Positions 33,127 to 41,374 are shown, counted from the stretch's first letter. The stretch: DNA of 64,000 nt from DAOVXM01 sp963746255 (GCA_963746255.1 CAVVAJ010000009.1:1488001-1552000), one strand, 5' to 3'. Translations and numbers: made by a program. The notes: a model not told the origin generated them from the sequence alone.

Positions 33127-34101
33127 TCACTTGCTTACACCCCAAAGGGCTTTGTCGCTCAGATACTTGTATCCAGCATCCGGGAACACAGTGACGACCA
33201 GCCCTGATTCCAGCATGCTGGCAACCTGCAATGCTGCTACCGTGGCCGCGCCTGAGGAGATGCCAACAAAAAGGCCTTCTTCACGAGCGAGCCGCAGCAC
33301 CATCTCATAGGCTTGCTCGGTTGTCACTTCCACCGTTTGGTCTGCCAATTGCGGGTCGAAAATACCGGGCTGAATGGAAGATGCTATGTGCTTGAGTCCT
33401 TCCAAACCATGGAATGCCGCATCCGGCTGCACAGCAATGAACTTGATAGAAGGATTGTACTGGCGCAGGTAGCGGCTCACGCCAGTTAGGGTGCCAGAAG
33501 TGCCTAAACCGGCGACAAAATGTGTGATATCCCCGCTGGTTTGCTGAGCAATTTCAGGACCAGTGGTCAGATAATGGGATTGCCAGTTAGCGGGATTGTC
33601 GTATTGGTTGGCGTAGTAATACAGATCCGGGTGCTCCGCAGCCATCTGGCGTACTACCCGAATTGCTCCATCAGAGCCCTCTAGGGCATCTGTTAGGATC
33701 AGGTCTGCTCCCAAAGCGCGCAAGATAGCGATTCGTTCTGGGCTGGCATTGGCAGGTAAAGCCAAGGTGACCGGGACATCCATGGCCGCACCCAAGGTTG
33801 TATAGGCGATACCCATGTTTCCAGAGGTTGAGTCCAGCAGGCGCTTCCCAGGGATCAGGTCACAATTTGCCAATCCGGTGCGCAGGATATTAAATGCAGG
33901 GCGGTCTTTGATCGATCCACCTGGGTTAAACCATTCTGCCTTTGCGAAAACCCTAACGGCAGCAGGCAAACACGCTGTTACCCGGCGCAACGGCAACATG
34001 GGCGTGTTTCCCACACTGTATTCCAGACCGCGCGGCGCAGGAGGGGCAACCACTAGTGATTTGGCCAAGGTGACCTGCGTTTTGGTTGTTTGGTCGGACA
34101 T
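33127..34101 (-). CDS. cysM: Cysteine synthase, CysM type
   Basis: A 324-residue PLP enzyme of the cysteine synthase family. NTPMLPLRRV, the PLP lysine motif NPGGSIKDRPA, the substrate loop DSTSGNMGIAYT, and GLGTSGTLTG are present. The context (JAMM, carrier, MoeZ) suggests the O-phosphoserine/thiocarboxylate-dependent CysM rather than sulfide-dependent CysK. GGAG sits eight bases before ATG 34101. It is the first gene of the operon, directly after a structured leader and terminator. Confidence 0.9.
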   Translation of the reverse strand: MSDQTTKTQVTLAKSLVVAPPAPRGLEYSVGNTPMLPLRRVTACLPAAVRVFAKAEWFNPGGSIKDRPAFNILRTGLANCDLIPGKRLLDSTSGNMGIAYTTLGAAMDVPVTLALPANASPERIAILRALGADLILTDALEGSDGAIRVVRQMAAEHPDLYYYANQYDNPANWQSHYLTTGPEIAQQTSGDITHFVAGLGTSGTLTGVSRYLRQYNPSIKFIAVQPDAAFHGLEGLKHIASSIQPGIFDPQLADQTVEVTTEQAYEMVLRLAREEGLFVGISSGAATVAALQVASMLESGLVVTVFPDAGYKYLSDKALWGVSK

Positions 34102-34146
34102 CAGACACTCTCCGAGTGATTACATGTATGCGCTAATTTTGCGTTT

Positions 34147-34286
34147 AAAAAAAAGGTCAACAAGGAAAATGGAGTAGTGTATTGCCACAGCTCCCGCAAC
34201 ACTGCTGTTTATGCGGGGTCGCAACCACCCATCGCCATCTTGTTGACCAAACGGTTTTTGGACGAGGCGGTGGTTACTTACCCCGC
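34147..34286 (-). ncRNA. Structured leader RNA with terminator ahead of the cysteine operon (candidate riboswitch)
   Basis: Read on the minus strand, P1 is GCGGGGT (34286-34280 region) pairing with ACCCCGC (34219-34213). P2 is AACCACCGCC (34275-34266) pairing with GGCG and GTGGTT (34236-34233, 34228-34223) across a four-base bulge. P3 is the hairpin CCAAA/TTTGG (34261-34247). The arm GGTCAACAAG (34248-34239) is the perfect complement of CTTGTTGACC (34164-34155), which is followed by eight T residues (34154-34147). That terminator stem crosses P1 and P2 and should exclude them. It fits no riboswitch class I can recall with confidence. Confidence 0.6.
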
Positions 34287-34347
34287 CCTAGACACATGCA
34301 AAGACTCATATATTAACTCCAGGTTTATTTATGAATAAGTTGATAAT

Positions 34348-34375
34348 AATTTTACATATAAGATGAAATTTGTCA
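34348..34375 (-). promoter_or_regulatory. Promoter of the cysteine operon
   Basis: TTGACA (34375-34370) and TAAAAT (34353-34348) are 16 bases apart on the minus strand. Transcription would start near 34340, giving a leader of about 240 bases before cysM. Confidence 0.65.
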
Positions 34376-34384
34376 AGGTCTATT

Positions 34385-34556
34385 TTCATGTCCTATTTTC
34401 ACGCAAGCGCAAAGTAGTAGAGCCCTATTTGTGCAAAGTTAAAATGTCCTATGGGAAAGTGGTCAGTGGTTTTCTGACCACTTTCCCGCAGGCTCTACTT
34501 TTGCTACCTTGGAGAAATCCAATAATAGGACATCTCTACTTTGCACTAACACATGC
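34385..34556. repeat. Palindromic, repeat-rich region upstream of rpsB
   Basis: A 14-base perfect stem (GGGAAAGTGGTCAG, 34453-34466, with 34474-34487) is nested inside AGTAGAGCC (34416-34424) and GGCTCTACT (34491-34499). TACTTTGCAC-like motifs occur at 34407-34416 and 34431-34440 (reverse), 34496-34504 and 34537-34546 (forward). GTCCTATT-like words recur four times. No gene fits here. It could be a palindromic mobile element or a multi-site operator. Confidence 0.6.
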
Positions 34557-34566
34557 CCTATTTTCA

Positions 34567-34595
34567 TGGACGATTCTCAATGCGCATGATATACT
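34567..34595 (+). promoter_or_regulatory. Promoter of rpsB
   Basis: TGGACG (34567-34572) and TATACT (34590-34595) are 17 bases apart, and TGA precedes the -10 box. The leader is about 160 bases and includes a CCCG/CGGG hairpin near 34607-34622. Confidence 0.55.
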
Positions 34596-34761
34596 TTCTC
34601 CGCTCCCGTCCCAAGGCGGGAAAATTTGTGCCCCAAACGGGCGCCGGCTCCTGGTGGAGTCGTCAATCACACACGCTTCCTGACTTGTTCATGCGTGCCT
34701 AGGCCGTGGCGATGGGCAAGGGAGATGGATGCGGAGGAAAAACGCGAAGGAGTAATTCACA

Positions 34762-35976
34762 ATGGCCATTGTATCTATGAAAGCGCTTCTTGAGAGCGGA
34801 GTCCACTTTGGACATCGTACCCACAAGTGGGACCCGGCCATGAAGCCGTATATATTCACCGAACGCAACAATATCCACATCATTGATTTACAAAAAACAG
34901 TTAAAGCCCTAGAAGAGGCTTACAGCCTGGTTGCCGAATCGGTATCTGCAGGGGGAACTGTGCTTTTTGTGGGAACGAAACGCCAAGCACAGGAGACGAT
35001 CCTGGATGAATCTGAACGCTGTGGGATGCCTTCCGTCACCCATAAATGGTTAGGTGGCACGTTAACCAACTGGCGGACTATCCGGCAGCGCGTTAATGAG
35101 CTTGAGCGCTTGGAAAGGATGCGCGAAAAGGGAGATTTTGAGCGCTTGCCAAAAAAAGAGGCCCTACTGCTCAGCCGCAAGATCGAACGTCTGGATATGC
35201 TTTTCAGCGGAATCCGAAGCATGGCAAACGTGCCAGATTTGCTGTTTGTGGTCGATATACGTCGAGAAGAGACCGCCATCCACGAAGCCAATTTGCTGAA
35301 AATTCCTATAGTTGCAATGGTGGACACAAACTGTAACCCAAATACCATTGACTATGTTATCCCCTCCAATGACGATGCTATCAGGGCGATTAAATTAATC
35401 GTAGGAAAAATGGCAGATGCTGTCCTAGAAGGCAAGGCTACGCGGAAAGAAGATGAGGTCGAACCCACTCCACGTGTGCTGCGGGTCGATATGGAAGATG
35501 AAGAACTCGCAGACGAAGAGCTGTTGGGTGCGGCCACATTAGCGAAATTAGCCTCCAGCATTGAAGAACAGGCGGAGGCCGTCGAAGCCCCTGTGGTAGA
35601 GCAAGAAGCTGAGGCAGATGTCGACTCGGATGTAATATCTGAGACGGTGAGTGTCGAAGAAGACACTTCTGCAGAGGAAGCTGACCAGGTTGATGCTCCT
35701 CAGGATGAGGAAACCGCAGATGCCGAGGAAGAAGCGCCTGGTATAGAGGATGAAGAACAGGCGGAGGCCGTTGAAGCCCCTGTGGAAGAGCAAGAAGCCG
35801 AGGTAGATCTTGTCTTGGGTGTAGAACCTGAGATGGAGACTGTCGAAGAAGACACTTCTGCAGAGGAAGCTGACCAGGTTGATGCTCCCCAGGATGAGGA
35901 AACCGCAGAGACTGAGAATGAAGCGCCTGATGCAGAGGTTGAAGAACAAACAGAAGAAAACGACAACGAGGAATAA
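34762..35976 (+). CDS. rpsB: 30S ribosomal protein S2 with long acidic repeated tail
   Basis: A 404-residue protein. The first 235 residues are a normal S2: MKALLESGVHFGHRTHKWDP, THKWLGGTLTNWRTIRQRV, DLLFVVDIRREETAIHEANL and VDTNCNPNTIDYVIPSNDDA. The remaining 170 residues are acidic, low-complexity and built from two 63-residue units. S2 binds the 30S subunit and helps hold S1. AAGGAG lies about ten bases before ATG 34762. tsf begins two bases after the stop. Confidence 0.95.
   Translation: MAIVSMKALLESGVHFGHRTHKWDPAMKPYIFTERNNIHIIDLQKTVKALEEAYSLVAESVSAGGTVLFVGTKRQAQETILDESERCGMPSVTHKWLGGTLTNWRTIRQRVNELERLERMREKGDFERLPKKEALLLSRKIERLDMLFSGIRSMANVPDLLFVVDIRREETAIHEANLLKIPIVAMVDTNCNPNTIDYVIPSNDDAIRAIKLIVGKMADAVLEGKATRKEDEVEPTPRVLRVDMEDEELADEELLGAATLAKLASSIEEQAEAVEAPVVEQEAEADVDSDVISETVSVEEDTSAEEADQVDAPQDEETADAEEEAPGIEDEEQAEAVEAPVEEQEAEVDLVLGVEPEMETVEEDTSAEEADQVDAPQDEETAETENEAPDAEVEEQTEENDNEE
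35563..35941 (+). repeat. Tandem 189-bp repeat encoding the S2 acidic tail
   Basis: GAAGAACAGGCGGAGGCCGT recurs at 35563 and 35752, and GTCGAAGAAGACACTTCTGC at 35653 and 35842. The period is 189 bases, exactly 63 codons. Confidence 0.85.
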
Positions 35977-35978
35977 GC

Positions 35979-36593
35979 ATGGCTATCACCACTGAACAGA
36001 TTAAAGCCCTTCGTGAAGAGACCGGAGCGGGGATATTGGATTGCCGCAAAGCGCTCCAGGATGCGGATGGCGATTATGAAAAAGCCCTGAACTTTCTGCG
36101 GGAACAGGGTTTGGCAACAGCTGCCAAACGGGCCGATCGAGAAGCTTCCGAAGGTATCGTTGAGTTATACTCTCATGGAGATGGCCGGGTAGGTGTGATG
36201 GTGGAATTGAATTGTGAGACTGATTTTGTGGCGCGATCCGAGAAGTTCCGCACCTATGCTCACGAGTTAGCCCTGCAGATTGCTGCTGGGAGTCCACAGT
36301 ACGTATCCGAGCAGGATATTCCAGACTCAGTACTTGAAGAAGAGCGAGAAAAGGCTCGCAACTATGCTCGCGAAGAAGGCAAGCCCGAAGGAGTAATCGA
36401 GCGAATCATTGAAGGAAGGGTGAATAAATTCTTGGATGAAGAATGTTTAATGCGCCAACAGTATATCCGTGATGATAGCCTAACTATTCAAGAGCTGCAT
36501 TCGCAGAATGTAGGCAGTATTGGCGAGAACATGATCGTCCGGCGGTTTGTGCGCTGGGAGCTCGGGGAAGAGAGTTCTACCGATTTTGAATGA
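35979..36593 (+). CDS. tsf: Elongation factor Ts
   Basis: A 204-residue EF-Ts, the nucleotide exchange factor of EF-Tu. The N-terminal UBA-like domain (IKALREETGAGILDCRKALQ) and the TDFV motif (NCETDFVARSEKF) are clear. It is the short, single-core form seen in several thermophilic and Chloroflexota-like bacteria, compared with about 280 residues in E. coli. It is cotranscribed with rpsB, as in most bacteria, and followed by a terminator. Confidence 0.95.
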   Translation: MAITTEQIKALREETGAGILDCRKALQDADGDYEKALNFLREQGLATAAKRADREASEGIVELYSHGDGRVGVMVELNCETDFVARSEKFRTYAHELALQIAAGSPQYVSEQDIPDSVLEEEREKARNYAREEGKPEGVIERIIEGRVNKFLDEECLMRQQYIRDDSLTIQELHSQNVGSIGENMIVRRFVRWELGEESSTDFE

Positions 36594-36601
36594 AGATAAT
36601 C

Positions 36602-36630
36602 AAGACCAACCGCCAGGTTGGTCTTTTTTC
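36602..36630 (+). terminator. Terminator after tsf
   Basis: AAGACCAACC (36602-36611) pairs with GGTTGGTCTT (36616-36625), continuing into T residues. Confidence 0.88.
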
Positions 36631-36689
36631 TGCAAGATGAATATGAACACACAAAAAATTCTGGCTGGCAAATAAGGAGCTATCAGATC

Positions 36690-37409
36690 ATGGAAAGCGA
36701 ACTGAGATACAAACGCATTTTGCTCAAGTTGAGTGGTGAAGCCTTAGCCGGGCCTGAAGGATATGGAGTCGATCCAAAGAGAGCTGAAGATATTGCCCAA
36801 CGCGTTCATGTTGTTCGCGAACTCGGGGTTGATGTCACCATCGTGATTGGCGCTGGCAATCTGTGGCGTGGAAAAGCGGGGCTAGATCGCGGCATGGACC
36901 GAGCGACTGCTGATTATATGGGGATGCTGGCAACGGTTATGAATGCGCTCGCGTTAATGGATGCCATGGAGCGCATGGGAATGATCACGCGTGTCCAATC
37001 TGCGATTGAGATGCATGCTGTGGCAGAGCCTTATATCCGGCGGCGCGCGATCCGTCACCTAGAAAAAGGCCGGGTGGTCATTTTAGGTGGAGGAACGGGC
37101 AATCCCTATTTCTCTACGGACACCGCCGCGGCTTTGCGAGCAATGGAAATTGGCGCAGATGTCTTGATAAAAGCGACCAAAGTTGATGGCGTTTATGACA
37201 GCGACCCAATGAAGAACTCGGATGCAATCCGGTTCGACCGCCTTACATATATGGAAGCCATCAACCTTCGTCTGGCAGTAATGGACAGCACCGCTCTTTC
37301 GCTGTGTATGGATAATCATTTACCGATCTTAGTACTGAACCTATGGCAGCCGGATGTGCTGCGCCAGGCTGTATTTGGGGAAGATGTCGGAACCCTGGTG
37401 AATGATTGA
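36690..37409 (+). CDS. pyrH: UMP kinase
   Basis: A 239-residue bacterial UMP kinase of the amino-acid-kinase fold. RILLKLSGEALAG, VIGAGNLWRG, MDRATADYMGMLATVMNAL, GGGTGNPYFSTDTAAALRA, and ATKVDGVYDSDP are all present. ATG 36690 follows AAGGAG; an upstream in-frame start at 36618 would overlap the tsf terminator. It supplies UDP for RNA, DNA and cell-wall precursors. Confidence 0.95.
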   Translation: MESELRYKRILLKLSGEALAGPEGYGVDPKRAEDIAQRVHVVRELGVDVTIVIGAGNLWRGKAGLDRGMDRATADYMGMLATVMNALALMDAMERMGMITRVQSAIEMHAVAEPYIRRRAIRHLEKGRVVILGGGTGNPYFSTDTAAALRAMEIGADVLIKATKVDGVYDSDPMKNSDAIRFDRLTYMEAINLRLAVMDSTALSLCMDNHLPILVLNLWQPDVLRQAVFGEDVGTLVND

Positions 37410-37434
37410 GATGATCCCCCTGGATCTCACCGGT

Positions 37435-37475
37435 CCCGCTCGTGTGATTATCGAAACACGAGCGGGATGTTCATT
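37435..37475 (+). terminator. Terminator after pyrH
   Basis: CCCGCTCGTGT (37435-37445) pairs with ACACGAGCGGG (37456-37466), followed by ATGTTCATTTT. Confidence 0.75.
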
Positions 37476-37654
37476 TTCCCCCTTTTCTCAGTGTGCTTTT
37501 TCGGGTATCCTATATAAAAATATCGCGGTATGGCAGGGCAGGTTCTGCTGAATAAAGCTTATTAGTGCATCATTTGCGAAAGGGCACATCAAATAAGCGT
37601 TATACACTGTCATATTACGACGTGCAGTAGCGTTTAGGTATCATGGAGGCTTCT

Positions 37655-38212
37655 ATGCTGAAAGATATTTACCGGGAATCCGAGCTGCGGATGAGGGGTG
37701 CAGTCCAGGCCTTGGAGGATGATTTAGCCGCTATCCGCACAGGGCGTGCAAGTCCAGCATTAATTGAAAAGCTGCAGGTTGAATACTACGGCAGCCCCAC
37801 TCCCCTTATTCAGCTGGCCACCATCAGTGTTCCGGAACCACGTTCGTTAATGATCAAACCGTTTGACCCCTCGACTTTGAAGGCCATTGAACGAGCGATC
37901 CTCGCTTCTGACTTGGGGCTAACACCCAATAATGATGGAAAATCCATCCGGCTTAACCTTCCGCCATTGACGCATGAACGCCGTCAGGAATTGGTGAAAG
38001 TCGTCAACAATCGCTTGGAAGAAAGCCGGGTAGCAATTCGTAATGTGCGTAGGGACAGCATTCGTGATTTACGCGAGTTTGAGCAGGAGAAAATGATCTC
38101 GGAGGATGACCTTAAACGGGGCGAAGAAGAACTCCAGAAGATCACAGACCGCTATATCGTAGAAGTCAACGAAATCGGCGAGCGGAAAGAGAAGGAGATA
38201 TTAGAAGTTTGA
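37655..38212 (+). CDS. frr: Ribosome recycling factor
   Basis: A 185-residue RRF, which with EF-G splits post-termination ribosomes. RTGRASPALIEKLQVEYYGS, LIQLATISVPEPRSLMIKPF, and GKSIRLNLPPLTHERRQELV are diagnostic. The start is ATG 37655, not 37643, because GGAGG at the earlier ATG lies at the right distance to act as its ribosome-binding site. The uppS start codon overlaps its stop. Confidence 0.95.
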   Translation: MLKDIYRESELRMRGAVQALEDDLAAIRTGRASPALIEKLQVEYYGSPTPLIQLATISVPEPRSLMIKPFDPSTLKAIERAILASDLGLTPNNDGKSIRLNLPPLTHERRQELVKVVNNRLEESRVAIRNVRRDSIRDLREFEQEKMISEDDLKRGEEELQKITDRYIVEVNEIGERKEKEILEV

Positions 38213-38985
38213 TCAAGCTCATTCGACGAAAGGAAAAGAGCCAAGATCCTGGCGTCCTGCCAAAGGTAATACCCACCCATGTAGCGATCATTATGGATGG
38301 AAATGGCCGCTGGGCGATTGGGCGCGGACTGCCGCGCTTGGCTGGACACCGTGCGGGTACTGAGAACTTGCGGCGAGTGATCGAAGCTTGTGTTGAATTT
38401 GGCATCCAGTACCTTACGATCTACGCCTTTTCCACCGAAAATTGGGGACGCCCACCGGAAGAAGTGAGCGGCTTGATGCGAATTCTTGAGGACGTTATTG
38501 ATCGTGAGCTGCAAGAGCTTCATGAACAAGGCGTACAGTTGCACCATATCGGGCATCTGGACCGCCTCAGCCCAAATCTGCGTCAAAAAGTTCAAGATGC
38601 GATTGAACTCACACGGGATAACACGAACCTCGTGTTAAATGTTGCCTTCAATTATGGTGGGCGCGATGAGATCGTGTGTGCCATTCGACGCATGATCGAA
38701 GATGGGGTCGCAGCAGAAGACGTGTCGGATTATTTGGTAAACAAGTACCTCTTTACTGCTGGTGTTCCTGATCCCGATTTAATTATCCGTACTTCTGGCG
38801 AGCTGCGAGGGAGCAATTTTCTGATTTGGCAAGGTGCCTATTCGGAGTGGTACTTCACGCCTACCTACTGGCCAGATTTTGGTAAGGAAGAACTGCGTAA
38901 AGCACTGTTTGAATACGCCGACCGCGAACGTCGCTATGGAGGACTAGCGTCCAGAGATGAGGGGGAAATGTCCGATGCTGCTTAA
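38209..38985 (+). CDS. uppS: Isoprenyl (undecaprenyl) diphosphate synthase
   Basis: A 258-residue cis-prenyltransferase making the C55 carrier for cell-wall glycans. HVAIIMDGNGRWAIGRG, AGHRAGTENLRRVIEAC, LTIYAFSTENWGRP, and PDPDLIIRTSGELRGSNFL are present. Start TTG 38209 overlaps the frr stop and has AAGGAG about 11 bases upstream; no ATG lies between it and the catalytic motif. It overlaps cdsA by 11 bases. Confidence 0.94.
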   Translation: MIKLIRRKEKSQDPGVLPKVIPTHVAIIMDGNGRWAIGRGLPRLAGHRAGTENLRRVIEACVEFGIQYLTIYAFSTENWGRPPEEVSGLMRILEDVIDRELQELHEQGVQLHHIGHLDRLSPNLRQKVQDAIELTRDNTNLVLNVAFNYGGRDEIVCAIRRMIEDGVAAEDVSDYLVNKYLFTAGVPDPDLIIRTSGELRGSNFLIWQGAYSEWYFTPTYWPDFGKEELRKALFEYADRERRYGGLASRDEGEMSDAA

Positions 38986-39793
38986 AAGGGTATTGGTCGT
39001 CATTGTACTGCTTCCCATTGGGGTGCTGCTCATCTTGTATGGAGGAGTACCCTATGCGCTGATGATCGCGTTGATTTTGTGCCTAGCCGCATGGGAGTAT
39101 GTCAAGTTGTTTAGAGTGGGAGGGTACCAACCTGCCGGTGTATTGGTATTGCTCGGTACTTTAGCCTTGGTCATATGCCGTTACCTTTGGGAGTGGGATA
39201 AAGCCGATTGGTTGTTGAGCTTGTTAGTGCTATCCAGTATGACTTATCACTTGATAGCCTTCGAAAGAGGCCGGGATCAGGCTGGCACAGATTTCGGGGT
39301 GACCCTGGCAGGGATACTCTACTTTGGCTGGATCGGTGCATATTTAATATCATTGCGCGAACTGCCCGAAGGACAATGGTGGGTGCTGTTAGTACTGCCT
39401 GCAGTTTGGCTGGCGGATTCAGGGGCGTATTTCATCGGACGAGCTTTTGGGAAGCACAAGATGAGCCCTCGTTTGAGTCCCAAGAAAAGCTGGGAAGGAT
39501 ATCTGGGGGGTGTGCTGTTCGGAACTATTGGCGGTGCCTTATTAGCTTTGCTGTGGGCCATTTGGATCGGACCCGAAATGGATATTTCACCGTTCCGCGG
39601 AGCTATTATGGGGCTGACTATAGCCCTCCTGACACCATTAGGAGACTTGGGGGAAAGCATGATCAAACGCCAAGTGGGGGTAAAGGATTCAAGCAACTTG
39701 CTGCCGGGACATGGTGGCGCTTTCGACCGGATTGATTCTTGGTTGTGGGCAGGTGTTATTGGCTACTATCTCATTGTCTGGTTAGTGTATTAG
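38975..39793 (+). CDS. cdsA: Phosphatidate cytidylyltransferase
   Basis: A 272-residue membrane enzyme making CDP-diacylglycerol. About eight hydrophobic helices and the C-terminal signature SPKKSWEGYLGG, with later LTPLGDLGESMIKRQ and DSSNLLPGHGGAFDRIDS, are decisive. ATG 38975 lies inside the end of uppS with GAGGGGG upstream. dxr, which often follows in this block, is absent. Confidence 0.94.
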   Translation: MLLKRVLVVIVLLPIGVLLILYGGVPYALMIALILCLAAWEYVKLFRVGGYQPAGVLVLLGTLALVICRYLWEWDKADWLLSLLVLSSMTYHLIAFERGRDQAGTDFGVTLAGILYFGWIGAYLISLRELPEGQWWVLLVLPAVWLADSGAYFIGRAFGKHKMSPRLSPKKSWEGYLGGVLFGTIGGALLALLWAIWIGPEMDISPFRGAIMGLTIALLTPLGDLGESMIKRQVGVKDSSNLLPGHGGAFDRIDSWLWAGVIGYYLIVWLVY

Positions 39794-39832
39794 GTCCACG
39801 AACAATCCTAGAAAGGTTACCTTTTTCTTATC

Positions 39833-39855
39833 GTGCACAATTTTAGGATGTGCAC
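39833..39855. terminator. Hairpin after cdsA
   Basis: GTGCACA (39833-39839) pairs with TGTGCAC (39849-39855) and ends just before the metK promoter. It lacks a T-run in the plus direction. Confidence 0.4.
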
Positions 39856-39858
39856 TGT

Positions 39859-39887
39859 TTGACAGGACCCGCTGGGCGTGGTAACAT
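39859..39887 (+). promoter_or_regulatory. Promoter of metK
   Basis: TTGACA (39859-39864) and TAACAT (39882-39887) are 17 bases apart; the transcript would start near 39894, just before the riboswitch. Confidence 0.7.
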
Positions 39888-39919
39888 GACGGTCGAAATA
39901 AATTAAGAGCCCCGTAAGG

Positions 39920-40083
39920 CACTCTTATCCAGAGAGGCGGAGGGACCGGCCCTGAGAAGCCTCGGCAACCCCTGACAGGAGTTATCCAGCAGGAAGGTGC
40001 CAATTCCGGCAGGCGGATATTCTGGAAGATGAGAGGGAATAAGTAAAATTTTCTACCCTTTCTCTTTGCTAGAAGGGGTATTT
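39920..40083 (+). promoter_or_regulatory. SAM-I riboswitch with terminator
   Basis: The aptamer (39920-40041) has P1 CTCTTATC / GATGAGAG, GAGAGGCGGAGGGACCGGCC, the core CCTGAGAAGCCTCGGCAACC and GAAGGTGCCAATTCCGGCAG. The expression platform is a terminator, TACCCTTTCT (40054-40063) with AGAAGGGGTA (40071-40080) then TTTTCTTT. GAGAGGG in the 3' strand of P1 is complementary to CCCTTTCTC in the terminator, forming the antiterminator. High S-adenosylmethionine should therefore turn metK off. Confidence 0.93.
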
Positions 40084-40110
40084 TCTTTAAATATATACGG
40101 AGGTTTTCTT

Positions 40111-41349
40111 ATGAGTAACACATTTATGAATTCAGCGCAGCTCTTGTTCACATCCGAGTCGGTGACCGAGGGGCACCCTGATAAAATCTGCGACCAGGTG
40201 AGCGATGCTGTGTTGGACGCTTGCCTGGAACAAGACCCGCGTTCGCGCGTAGCTTGCGAAGTGGCAACCAAGACAGGTTATGTGATGCTGCTGGGTGAAA
40301 TCACTACCCAGGCGAATATCAATTACGATGATCTAGTACGTCAAGTCGTATGTGAAATAGGGTATGACAGCAGCGACAAGGGTTTGGATGGAAACAGCTG
40401 TGGTGTACTTGTCGCAATCGCCAAGCAATCAGGTGATATTGCCATGGGTGTAGACCAAGCTTTGGAAGCAAAAACCGGTGAGATGGCAGATGAAGAAATC
40501 GAGAGTATTGGAGCAGGGGATCAAGGGATGATGTTTGGATATGCCTGCAATGAGACACCGGCCCTAATGCCAATGCCGATCTACTTAGCCCATAAACTGG
40601 CACTGCGGTTAACTGAAGTTCGCAAGGATGGCACTTTACCGTGGCTGCGACCTGACGGAAAAACACAGGTTACCGTGGAATATAGTTTTGGGAAGCCTGT
40701 GCGGGTAGATACCGTCCTGGTTAGCACCCAGCACGCACCCGAAATCAACCAGGATGAGATCAAAGCCGCGGTTAAGAAGCACGTAATCTACCCGGTGATT
40801 CCGGCAGAATTGTTTGATGGTACGGAAAAGATATTTGTCAATCCGACGGGTAGGTTTGTCATCGGTGGCCCACAAGGGGATGCTGGTGTAACAGGAAGGA
40901 AGATTATCGTAGATACATATGGAGGGATGGGCCGTCACGGGGGCGGTGCTTTCAGCGGCAAGGACCCCACGAAGGTCGACCGCTCAGCTGCATATGCAGC
41001 ACGCTGGGCGGCCAAGAACGTGGTTGCCGCGGGTCTTGCAGAACGTTGCGAAATCCAAGTGGCATACGCGATTGGCGTAGCTCACCCGCTCAGTGTCAAT
41101 GTCGAGACATTTGGTACAGGCAGCTTACCAGACGAAAAAATTTCCGCACTGATCCTTGATAATTTTGACCTGCGCCCCGGAGCAATTATTCGAGATTTAG
41201 ACCTGCGGCGACCAATCTACCGCCAGATTTCTGCCTATGGTCATTTCGGCCGCGACGACCTGGATCTGCCATGGGAGAACACCGATCGAGCACAAGCATT
41301 ACGCCGTGCAGCCGGCATAGCGGAAAACCTGACTTTACCGGTCGACTAA
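40111..41349 (+). CDS. metK: S-adenosylmethionine synthetase
   Basis: A 412-residue MetK converting methionine and ATP to SAM. FTSESVTEGHPDKICDQVSD, GAGDQGMMFGYACNETP, and GGAFSGKDPTKVDRSAAY are the three family signatures. ATG 40111 with GGAGG upstream is preferred over an in-frame start at 40066 inside the riboswitch terminator. It is regulated by the SAM-I riboswitch and ends at a shared terminator. Confidence 0.96.
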   Translation: MSNTFMNSAQLLFTSESVTEGHPDKICDQVSDAVLDACLEQDPRSRVACEVATKTGYVMLLGEITTQANINYDDLVRQVVCEIGYDSSDKGLDGNSCGVLVAIAKQSGDIAMGVDQALEAKTGEMADEEIESIGAGDQGMMFGYACNETPALMPMPIYLAHKLALRLTEVRKDGTLPWLRPDGKTQVTVEYSFGKPVRVDTVLVSTQHAPEINQDEIKAAVKKHVIYPVIPAELFDGTEKIFVNPTGRFVIGGPQGDAGVTGRKIIVDTYGGMGRHGGGAFSGKDPTKVDRSAAYAARWAAKNVVAAGLAERCEIQVAYAIGVAHPLSVNVETFGTGSLPDEKISALILDNFDLRPGAIIRDLDLRRPIYRQISAYGHFGRDDLDLPWENTDRAQALRRAAGIAENLTLPVD

Positions 41350-41374
41350 TCCCTTTTCGATCTTGTATAAAAAG

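Noticed and set aside
34147..34286. Resemblance of the cysteine leader to a T-box (GGGTGGTTGCGAC) or a fluoride riboswitch (GGCGATGG ... ATAAAC)
   Set aside because: The T-box core UGGNACCGCG and stem I are lacking, and the fluoride pseudoknot partner positions do not match; the similarity is limited to short words.
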